Positions 1 to 5,103 of a DNA stretch of 5,103 nt are shown here, one piece after another. Each line of letters starts with the position of its first letter. The first letter of the stretch is position 1. The notes beneath the pieces were generated by a model. The model did not search any database. It was not told the origin of the DNA and saw nothing but the letters and a program-made list of their open reading frames with translations. This DNA comes from Oxalobacteraceae bacterium (lineage in GTDB: Bacteria; Pseudomonadota; Gammaproteobacteria; Burkholderiales; Burkholderiaceae_D): contig JAIXQV010000109.1 in assembly GCA_027485535.1 (NCBI GenBank), forward strand, positions 1-5,103. The letters are read 5' to 3'. The translations under genes and the position numbers were made by a program.

Positions 1-319
1 GCACTAATAAAAGCTGGATCGTACGCACCTCGGGCGCACCAACGAGTTGCCCGGACAGCACGCCGCCTGCTGCGTCATAACGCAGGCTTGCCGACAACCC
101 GAGCGCTGCAGCGGCTTGATCACGACGCAAGTCCTGATTGATCGCTTTGCCCTGTTTGTAATAGTCGTCAACCACCAAGGCATCGGCGCCCGAGAAAGAA
201 ATCCACATCGTGATGAAACCTGCCACCAGCACAGCGAATGGACCTGCCATCAATAACCAGGGCCAACGGTGGCGGTACCAAGGCAGTGCTGCTTCATTCG
301 CAGTTGATTCTGTACGCAT
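1..319 (-). CDS. ccoH: cbb3 oxidase assembly protein CcoH/FixH, partial (3' end beyond window)
   Basis: N-terminal 106 residues of a FixH-family protein, cut by the left edge of the window with no stop codon. The family is a single-span membrane protein needed for assembly or stability of cbb3 oxidase; in some species it associates with CcoN. The start ATG at 319 has an AAGGA ribosome binding site with eight-base spacing, overlapping the ccoG stop codon, and the intergenic gap is 11 bases. A tryptophan-rich WYRHRWPWLLMAGP leads into one membrane segment (about 21-43). It is followed by the strongly diagnostic DDYYKQGKAIN (51-61), then LRRDQAAAALGLSA and the start of the periplasmic beta domain. 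Usual full length is about 150-180 residues, so roughly a third or more is missing, solely because of the window boundary. There is no sign of disruption in the visible part. Confidence 0.93.
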   Translation of the reverse strand, partial: MRTESTANEAALPWYRHRWPWLLMAGPFAVLVAGFITMWISFSGADALVVDDYYKQGKAINQDLRRDQAAAALGLSASLRYDAAGGVLSGQLVGAPEVRTIQLLLV

Positions 320-327
320 GAGTCGTG

Positions 328-332
328 TCCTT
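328..332 (-). promoter_or_regulatory. ribosome binding site of ccoH
   Basis: AAGGA starts within the TAA stop codon of ccoG and lies eight bases before the ccoH ATG at 319. It supports that start and co-translation of ccoG and ccoH from one message. Confidence 0.7.
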
Positions 333-1731
333 AGCGCGGTACAAAAAATACCGCTTTCTCTTTGACTTCAATCGCCGGATCGTCAATCGTCGTCAGTGTG
401 AAATAAATTTTGTTGGACCCCTTCTCACCCTGCCCTTCATTCGTTCGAACCGACACTGGCACTGCACGCGACTCAGCACTTGAGAGCGCGACCTCATCGC
501 TACCCTGAATATGAATACTCGGTATTCCTTCGACCGTTAGCTTGTAGCGGTGCGGCGCCTCATCGGTATTCATGATTTGCAGGCGGTAGACATTCTCGAT
601 CATGCCATCCTCGACTTCACGACCGAGCGAGCCGCGGTCTCGAATGACATCCATCTTGAGCGGGGTTCGGGTGAGTAGCGTGCCAAAGAAGACCACCACA
701 ATCACCAACAAAATAGCGCTGTAGATCAGCACGCGTGGCCGGAACGCATGTTGCAAAATTTGCGCCGACGTCCAGCGATACTTCATCGCGTGATCGGTCC
801 AAAAGCGCACCAAGCCTCGCGGCGCGCCAATCTTGTCCATCACCCTATTACAAGCATCAACGCAAGCACCACAGCCGATGCATTCGTACTGCAGACCGTT
901 ACGAATATCGATACCAGTCGGGCACACCTGTACACACATGGAGCAATCAATGCAGGCCCCGAATGACGTGTTCGCTGCCGTGTCCGATTTGCTGCGCGCA
1001 CCACGCGGCTCGCCGCGCTCTTGGTCGTAGGTGATGATCAGCGAGTCTTTATCAAACATCGCGCTCTGAAAACGGGCGTAGGGGCACATGTACTTGCAGA
1101 CCTGCTCACGCATCCAGCCTGCATTGCCGTAGGTTGCAAACCCATAGAACAAGACCCAGAACCATTCCCAAGGCCCAAGCGAGAGCGTGAGGATTTCTTG
1201 CGAGAGAATTCGGATCGGCGTGAAGTAGCCGACGAAGGTATAGCCGGTCCAAAGCGCAAAAGAAATCCACACCAAATGCTTCGTGGTTTTGCGGGCAAAC
1301 TTCATGACCGACATCGGCTGCCGGTCAAGCCGCATGCGGGTACTGCGATCACCCTCGATCTTGCGCTCGAACCACATGAAGATTTCGGTGTAAACAGTTT
1401 GCGGGCAAGCAAAGCCACACCAAACCCGACCAAAAATCGCCGTGAACAAAAACAGCGAGTAAGCACAAATAATCAGCAGCGCGGCCAGATAGATAAAGTC
1501 TTGCGGCCAAAGCACGATGCCGAAAACATAAAATTTTCGTGCAGCCAGATCGAATAGCACGGCCTGACGACCGTTCCACTGAAGCCAGGGGAACCCATAA
1601 AAGACCAGCTGCGTCAGCCACACAAAAAACCAGCGAAGGCTGGCATACCTACCTTGAATCTCGCGCGGGTAAATCTCCTGCCGCGCTTGATACATGTGGA
1701 TGACGGCGACGTCTGATGACGGATTTTCCAT
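331..1731 (-). CDS. ccoG: cytochrome c oxidase accessory protein CcoG (FixG), iron-sulfur cupric reductase
   Basis: Inner-membrane assembly factor for cbb3 oxidase. Studied CcoG proteins reduce Cu(II) to Cu(I), feeding copper delivery to the CuB site. It has 466 residues and the full family layout. About five membrane segments are visible (near 34-52, 79-100, 152-171, 187-201 and 333-353). Two CxxxC pairs occur, C105/C109 in VWCGFACPQ and C212/C216 in VCKYMCPYA. Two [4Fe-4S] ferredoxin motifs follow: C260, C263, C266, C270-P and C284, C287, C290, C294. A C-terminal periplasmic Ig-like domain (FixG_C type) covers about 355-466. The ATG at 1731 has only a weak GGA-containing site upstream. A second ATG at codon 13 (before YQARQEIYPR) has no better site, so the longer start is kept with moderate certainty. 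The gene follows ccoP after a gap that holds a palindrome, and precedes ccoH by 11 bases. Confidence 0.96.
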   Translation of the reverse strand: MENPSSDVAVIHMYQARQEIYPREIQGRYASLRWFFVWLTQLVFYGFPWLQWNGRQAVLFDLAARKFYVFGIVLWPQDFIYLAALLIICAYSLFLFTAIFGRVWCGFACPQTVYTEIFMWFERKIEGDRSTRMRLDRQPMSVMKFARKTTKHLVWISFALWTGYTFVGYFTPIRILSQEILTLSLGPWEWFWVLFYGFATYGNAGWMREQVCKYMCPYARFQSAMFDKDSLIITYDQERGEPRGARSKSDTAANTSFGACIDCSMCVQVCPTGIDIRNGLQYECIGCGACVDACNRVMDKIGAPRGLVRFWTDHAMKYRWTSAQILQHAFRPRVLIYSAILLVIVVVFFGTLLTRTPLKMDVIRDRGSLGREVEDGMIENVYRLQIMNTDEAPHRYKLTVEGIPSIHIQGSDEVALSSAESRAVPVSVRTNEGQGEKGSNKIYFTLTTIDDPAIEVKEKAVFFVPR

Positions 1732-1790
1732 CAGTTATTCCAAACCCGGAAAGAATCGATATCTTTTATGCAGCTGTGATTCATTCAAAT

Positions 1791-1863
1791 TTCGCCACTC
1801 CGGCAAAGGCCGGCGTCCCGTAAGGTCACCAAACTAGACGCCGGCCTTCCCCGGCATGACGAA
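1791..1863. repeat. 73-base imperfect inverted repeat between ccoP and ccoG (dispersed palindromic-repeat type)
   Basis: Two 27-base arms, 1791-1817 and 1837-1863, are reverse complements at 22 of 27 positions, including an unbroken 12-base inner block (AAGGCCGGCGTC). They are separated by a 19-base spacer. Each arm also contains a smaller CCGG...CCGG fold. In arrangement (TCGTCATxCCGG...GGCCGGCGTC) it resembles the short GC-rich palindromes found in many copies between genes in proteobacteria; that resemblance is from memory and unverified. There is no T-run after the stem on either strand, so it is not a typical intrinsic terminator. As RNA it would form a strong hairpin after ccoP, which could protect the ccoNOQP message or lower read-through into ccoG. 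No transposase or target-site duplication is evident. Confidence 0.72.
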
Positions 1864-1900
1864 TCAATTCGCATTTGCCAGTACATCGACGATGTTCTTC

Positions 1901-1916
1901 CCAACACCGCCGTTGG
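1901..1916 (-). other. small hairpin just downstream of ccoP
   Basis: Read on the minus strand, CCAAC and GTTGG pair as a 5-bp stem (6 with a G-T wobble) around a short GC-rich loop, 17 bases after the ccoP stop codon. There is no following T-run, so it does not look like an intrinsic terminator. It may be a minor mRNA 3' structure or chance. Confidence 0.25.
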
Positions 1917-1932
1917 CCTAGGCAGGCAGCAG

Positions 1933-2862
1933 CTACTTTGCCGTCACTGCGTTACTTTGATTATTTGACAGTCCCCACACATAAGCCGCAAGCAGGTGCA
2001 CCTTCGCCTCGCCCAGAAAATCAGCGAACGCAGGCATCACATTATTGCGGCCAAGTCGAATCGTTTCCGTGATGGTCGCGACACTACCACCGTATAACCA
2101 GGTCTTGTCGGTCAGGTTCGGCGCGCCCATCGCCGTCATGCCCCTGCCGTCGGCGCCATGACACGCGGCGCACGCCGCAAACTTCTCGCGACCTGCAGAG
2201 GCCTTGATCGAATCATGTGCTGATCCGGATAAGGAGAGCACGTAATGCGCAACCGACTCAATATCCTTTTCCGAGCCAACTGCTGCACCCATCGGTGGCA
2301 TCTGCCCGTGTCGGCCATTCAGAATCGAGAGCTTGATGGTCTCTGGTTCTCCACCATACAACCAGTCGCGATCGGCTAAATTCGGAAAGCCTTTATTGCC
2401 GCGCGCATCCGAGCCGTGGCATTGCGCGCAGTACGTCAGGAATAAGCGCTCTCCCATGGCGTTCGCTTTGCTATCTGCTGCTAGCGCTTTCAGATCGGTT
2501 GCTTTGTATTTCTCGAACATCGGACCGACCTCAGCCTCGGCCAGCTTGACCTCTTCCTGATACTGCCCGGCCGAGCGCCAGCCGAGCTTGCCCGCGAAAC
2601 TACCGAAGCCCGGATACAGCACCAGGTAGATCACAGCAAATACGATGGTGATATAGAACAACCACATCCACCAACGCGGCATCGGATTATTGAATTCTTC
2701 GAGGCCATCGTAAACGTGACCCGTGGTCTCAACCTTGCCATCCTTCGGCACAGTGACTTGCACCTTGGACTGCGACCACAGCAATACCGCACAGCCTATG
2801 ATCGATAACGCAACCAAAATCGCGATATAGATACTCCAAAAATCATTAATAAAGTCAGCCAT
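1933..2862 (-). CDS. ccoP: cbb3-type cytochrome c oxidase subunit III, diheme c (CcoP)
   Basis: Diheme c-type subunit of the cbb3 oxidase, the entry point for electrons from soluble or membrane cytochrome c. From the ATG at 2862 it has 309 residues, normal for the family. It carries two membrane segments (about 8-29 and 64-83), joined by a loop containing the conserved DGLEEFNNPMPRWW. Two periplasmic cytochrome c domains follow. Domain 1 has CAQCH (C145, C148, H149) with M188 in GQMPPMG as probable axial ligand. Domain 2 has CAACH (C231, C234, H235) with M276 in NVMPAF. Both domains contain a WLYGG motif. An open frame extends 30 codons upstream to 2952, but that part lies inside ccoQ, lacks family character, and would bypass the AGGAG ribosome binding site placed seven bases before 2862. 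The start at 2862, giving MADFINDFWS, is therefore preferred. The gene ends in TAG before the 201-base gap to ccoG. Confidence 0.97.
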   Translation of the reverse strand: MADFINDFWSIYIAILVALSIIGCAVLLWSQSKVQVTVPKDGKVETTGHVYDGLEEFNNPMPRWWMWLFYITIVFAVIYLVLYPGFGSFAGKLGWRSAGQYQEEVKLAEAEVGPMFEKYKATDLKALAADSKANAMGERLFLTYCAQCHGSDARGNKGFPNLADRDWLYGGEPETIKLSILNGRHGQMPPMGAAVGSEKDIESVAHYVLSLSGSAHDSIKASAGREKFAACAACHGADGRGMTAMGAPNLTDKTWLYGGSVATITETIRLGRNNVMPAFADFLGEAKVHLLAAYVWGLSNNQSNAVTAK

Positions 2863-3040
2863 GAGTCGGCTCCTGCTTGCGATTGTCGGGTTCTTCATCC
2901 GCGAAAGGCAACATCGCGGCTTCGTCAAAGTCTTGCTTGCGATGAGCAACAAATGCCCAATAGACGATGCCGATAAAAGTCAGCAGACTGACCAATGTCA
3001 TCACGCTGCGCACATCAGATAGCCAGGTAGCGAAGTCCAT
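2855..3040 (-). CDS. ccoQ: cbb3-type cytochrome oxidase subunit IV (CcoQ/FixQ)
   Basis: Small non-catalytic subunit of the cbb3 oxidase. In studied species it stabilises the CcoP-core association or protects the enzyme from oxygen. It is 61 residues, within the family's usual 50-70. One membrane segment runs from about 12 to 32 (MTLVSLLTFIGIVYWAF). A short charged cytoplasmic tail follows, with the family-like AHRKQDFDEAAMLPFADEE. The ATG at 3040 lies two bases after the ccoO stop and is preceded by GGAGG with five-base spacing, and its ribosome binding site is inside the last ccoO codons. Its TGA overlaps the ccoP start by eight bases. The identification rests on size, topology, tail composition and position between ccoO and ccoP, since the family is poorly conserved in sequence. 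Confidence 0.93.
   Translation of the reverse strand: MDFATWLSDVRSVMTLVSLLTFIGIVYWAFVAHRKQDFDEAAMLPFADEEPDNRKQEPTHG
2870..2874 (-). promoter_or_regulatory. ribosome binding site of ccoP (decides its start)
   Basis: AGGAG lies seven bases before the ATG at 2862, inside the last codons of ccoQ. It supports the 309-residue CcoP start over the longer open frame from 2952. The overlap ATGGCTGA between the ccoP start and the ccoQ stop suggests translational coupling. Confidence 0.8.
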
Positions 3041-3042
3041 GT

Positions 3043-3657
3043 TTACCTCCGTGCCTTGATTTGTATGCCCAGCCCTTGCAAGTAAGCGATTAGGGCATCT
3101 TGCTCTGTCTTGCCCTCCAGCGCCTTAGGTGCCGCGGCAATCTCTTCCTCGGTATACCCGTCACCGAGCCGCTGCAAGGCTCTGAGCTTGGGCACAATCG
3201 ATTGTGGTTCGAGCACGGTACTGGCCAACCAGGGATAGCCGGGCATATTCGACTCCGGCACCACATCGCGTGGGTTATTCAGGTGCGCGCGGTGCCATTC
3301 ATCGGAGTAACGACCACCAACGCGTGCTAAATCAGGCCCGGTCCGTTTTGAGCCCCACTGAAATGGGCGATCAAATACAAACTCGCCTGCTACCGAGTAG
3401 TGGCCGTAGCGCTCGGTCTCAGCACGGAAGGGCCGGATCATTTGCGAGTGGCAGTTGTAACAGCCCTCACGAACATAGATATCGCGACCAGCGAGTCGTA
3501 GCGGGCTGTAGTGGGTGAGCCCAGCCACCGGCTCGGTGGTGGACTTCTGAAAGAACAGCGGCACGATCTCCACCAGACCACCCACACTCACCACCAGCAG
3601 CACCAGCGCGATCAGCAGCCACGGTTTGCGTTCGATTACATCATGTGTCAGTTTCAT
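3043..3657 (-). CDS. ccoO: cbb3-type cytochrome c oxidase subunit II, monoheme c (CcoO)
   Basis: Membrane-anchored monoheme cytochrome c of the cbb3 oxidase; it hands electrons to CcoN on the periplasmic side. The product is 204 residues, normal for the family. A single N-terminal membrane anchor spans about residues 13-35, and the rest is periplasmic. The heme site is CYNCH at C66, C69 and H70, within the family motif REGCYNCHSQMIRPF. The likely distal axial ligand is M138 in SNMPGYPW. The SKRTGPDLARVGG segment near 103-115 is also typical. The ATG at 3657 follows a purine-rich GAGGGAGAG ribosome binding site, and the gene lies 15 bases after the ccoN stop. It ends in TAA, two bases before the ccoQ start. 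CcoN and CcoO form the core complex, so close coupling is expected. Nothing is missing or unusual. Confidence 0.97.
   Translation of the reverse strand: MKLTHDVIERKPWLLIALVLLVVSVGGLVEIVPLFFQKSTTEPVAGLTHYSPLRLAGRDIYVREGCYNCHSQMIRPFRAETERYGHYSVAGEFVFDRPFQWGSKRTGPDLARVGGRYSDEWHRAHLNNPRDVVPESNMPGYPWLASTVLEPQSIVPKLRALQRLGDGYTEEEIAAAPKALEGKTEQDALIAYLQGLGIQIKARR
3046..3050 (-). promoter_or_regulatory. ribosome binding site of ccoQ, embedded in the ccoO 3' end
   Basis: GGAGG lies five bases before the ATG at 3040 and forms part of the last two sense codons of ccoO (CGG AGG). It is a near-consensus site and fixes the start of this very short gene, which has little sequence conservation to rely on. 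Confidence 0.8.
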
Positions 3658-3672
3658 CGATCTCTCCCTCGT

Positions 3673-5097
3673 TTACGCGTGCGCGCCGAGTAAAGGAATT
3701 CGGGTATCCGCCGGCTTGCTGTCTAGCACCGTCTTGAAGGTGTTGTAGGCCATCATCAACATGCCCGCGAGATAGAGCAGGCCACCCACCATACGAACTA
3801 CGTAGTAGGGGAAAGTGGCTTTCACGCTCTCGACGAATGAATAGGTCAATGTGCCGTCGGCATTCACCGCACGCCACATCAGGCCTTGCATCACGCCAGC
3901 GATCCACATCGCTGCGATGTACAGCACGATGCCGATAGTCGCAGTCCAGAAATGCACCTCGATCAGTCGCATGCTCCACATTTCCTTTTTGCCGGACAGA
4001 CGAGGCAACAGGTAGTAGATCGAACCCATCGAGATCAGACCAACCCAGCCGAGCGCACCCGAGTGCACATGACCGACGGTCCAGTCGGTGTAGTGCGAGA
4101 GCGCGTTGACGGTTTTAATCGACATCATCGGACCCTCGAAGGTCGACATGCCGTAGAACGAGAGCGACACAATCAAGAACTTCAGGATCGGATCGTTACG
4201 CAGTTTGTGCCATGCGCCAGACAAAGTCATGATGCCGTTGATCATGCCGCCCCAACTCGGCGCCAACAGAATCAGTGAGAACACCATGCCGAGTGATTGC
4301 GTCCAATCCGGTAGTGCGGTGTAGTGCAGATGGTGTGGGCCAGCCCACATGTAGGTGAAGATCAGCGCCCAGAAATGTACGATCGACAATCGATACGAGT
4401 ACACCGGTCGCTCGGCCTGCTTCGGTATGAAGTAGTACATCATGCCGAGGAAGCCGGCGGTCAGGAAAAAGCCTACCGCGTTATGACCGTACCACCACTG
4501 AATCATGGCGTCTTGTACGCCGGTGTATGCGGAGTACGATTTGGTCAGCGACGCCGGCATCGCGGCCGAGTTCACGATATGCAGTAGCGCGACGGTCAAG
4601 ATGAACGCACCGTAGAACCAGTTGGCGACGTAGATATGCGAGACCTTGCGTTTCATCAGCGTGCCAAAGAACACCACGGCATACGACACCCAAACCAAGG
4701 CAATCAGAATATCGATCGGCCATTCCAGCTCGGCGTATTCCTTGCCGCTGGTGAAGCCCATCGGCAGCGTGATAGCGGCCAGCACAATCACCAATTGCCA
4801 GCCCCAGAAGGTGAAACTCGCTAGTGCATCTGAAAACAAGCGGACCTGAGAGGTACGCTGAACCACGTAGTAGGAAGTGGCAAACAAGGCCGAGCCGCCA
4901 AACGCAAAAATCACGGCATTGGTGTGTAGTGGCCGCAGCCGGCCATAGGTCAGCCAAGGGATATCGAAATTCAGCGCAGGGAACGCGAGCTGAGCGGCGA
5001 TGATGACCCCTACCAGCATACCCACCACGCCCCACACCACCGTCATGATCGCGAACTGCTTGACCACGCGGTAGTTGTAGTTTTGTGCTGTGTCCAC
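3673..5097 (-). CDS. ccoN: cbb3-type cytochrome c oxidase subunit I (CcoN); 5' end uncertain at window edge
   Basis: Catalytic subunit of the high-affinity cbb3 terminal oxidase in the inner membrane. It reduces O2 to water and pumps protons. From the GTG at 5097 it is 474 residues with about 12 membrane segments, the usual family size. Visible metal ligands are H58 (RPLHTN, low-spin heme b), H205 (WWYGHN, CuB), H255 and H256 (WAGPHH, CuB), and the HVH pair H343/H345 (heme b3, then low-spin heme b). Y249, in the TYMWAGPHH motif, matches the tyrosine that cross-links to the CuB histidine in this family. E321 (STFEGPMM) is also conserved. The start is not firm: only six bases (GTTCCC) lie upstream, the frame stays open to the edge, and no ribosome binding site can be seen, so a start a few codons further out is possible. 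First gene of the operon visible here; it ends 15 bases before ccoO. Confidence 0.97.
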   Translation of the reverse strand: MDTAQNYNYRVVKQFAIMTVVWGVVGMLVGVIIAAQLAFPALNFDIPWLTYGRLRPLHTNAVIFAFGGSALFATSYYVVQRTSQVRLFSDALASFTFWGWQLVIVLAAITLPMGFTSGKEYAELEWPIDILIALVWVSYAVVFFGTLMKRKVSHIYVANWFYGAFILTVALLHIVNSAAMPASLTKSYSAYTGVQDAMIQWWYGHNAVGFFLTAGFLGMMYYFIPKQAERPVYSYRLSIVHFWALIFTYMWAGPHHLHYTALPDWTQSLGMVFSLILLAPSWGGMINGIMTLSGAWHKLRNDPILKFLIVSLSFYGMSTFEGPMMSIKTVNALSHYTDWTVGHVHSGALGWVGLISMGSIYYLLPRLSGKKEMWSMRLIEVHFWTATIGIVLYIAAMWIAGVMQGLMWRAVNADGTLTYSFVESVKATFPYYVVRMVGGLLYLAGMLMMAYNTFKTVLDSKPADTRIPLLGAHA

Positions 5098-5103
5098 GGG
5101 AAC

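Noticed and set aside
47..256. 69-codon plus-strand frame at the left edge
   Set aside because: Antisense to the clearly recognisable FixH/CcoH coding sequence, and its product resembles nothing.
1021..1557. 178-codon open frame on the plus strand
   Set aside because: It lies wholly inside ccoG on the opposite strand, and its product has no membrane, domain or family character. CcoG has intact iron-sulfur motifs across the same bases.
1752..1768. AAAGA...TCTTT inverted repeat upstream of ccoG as an FNR/ANR-like operator
   Set aside because: The arms are only five bases and do not match the TTGAT-N4-ATCAA pattern of FNR/ANR sites. The embedded ATCGAT palindrome is off-centre, so chance is likely.
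1797..1857. Intrinsic (rho-independent) terminator after ccoP
   Set aside because: The stem is strong, but no T-run follows it on the minus strand (GGCGAAATTTGAATG) or the plus strand, and the 19-base loop is long. It is better described as a palindromic repeat.
1791..1863. CRISPR array or insertion sequence
   Set aside because: There is only one inverted pair, with no series of direct repeats and spacers, and no transposase frame anywhere nearby.
3641..3979. 112-codon minus-strand frame spanning the ccoN 3' end and the ccoO start
   Set aside because: Shadow frame of ccoN; low-complexity, charged product without any recognisable motif. It would also cover the ribosome binding site of ccoO.
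4481..5035. 184-codon open frame on the minus strand in another frame of ccoN
   Set aside because: Its arginine- and alanine-rich product is a typical frame-shadow of a GC-rich gene. The CcoN frame holds all heme and copper ligands over this stretch.

Overview
The window holds most of a cbb3-type cytochrome c oxidase locus. All of its genes lie on the minus strand, so the operon reads from the right edge to the left: ccoN (3673-5097), ccoO (3043-3657), ccoQ (2855-3040), ccoP (1933-2862), a 201-base gap, ccoG (331-1731), and the first 106 codons of ccoH/fixH (1-319), which runs off the left edge. I see no gene on the plus strand. The many plus-strand open frames are shadows of these genes.

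The organism is most likely a proteobacterium. The gene order N-O-Q-P-G-H, the two-membrane-segment CcoP and the CcoG and FixH sequences look beta- or gammaproteobacterial, with the betaproteobacteria slightly favoured. This is judged from family memory, not from a search. Base composition is moderately GC-rich in the genes and clearly more AT-rich just before ccoG.

CcoN carries low-spin heme b and the heme b3/CuB oxygen-reducing site. CcoO (one c heme) and CcoP (two c hemes) pass electrons from soluble cytochrome c to CcoN. CcoQ is a small stabilising subunit. CcoG, an iron-sulfur membrane protein, and CcoH/FixH serve assembly and copper supply. The copper ATPase CcoI and the small protein CcoS, which often follow, would lie beyond the left edge if present. 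The promoter and any FNR/ANR site for the operon would lie beyond the right edge.

ccoN, ccoO, ccoQ and ccoP are tightly packed (gaps of 15 and 2 bases, then an 8-base overlap), and ccoH follows ccoG after 11 bases. The only real break is 1732-1932. It contains a 73-base inverted repeat (1791-1863) of the dispersed palindromic type, followed by an AT-rich leader to ccoG.

All catalytic and heme-binding motifs are intact and nothing looks broken. I found no undescribed system here. The intergenic palindrome is the only element that the genes do not explain.
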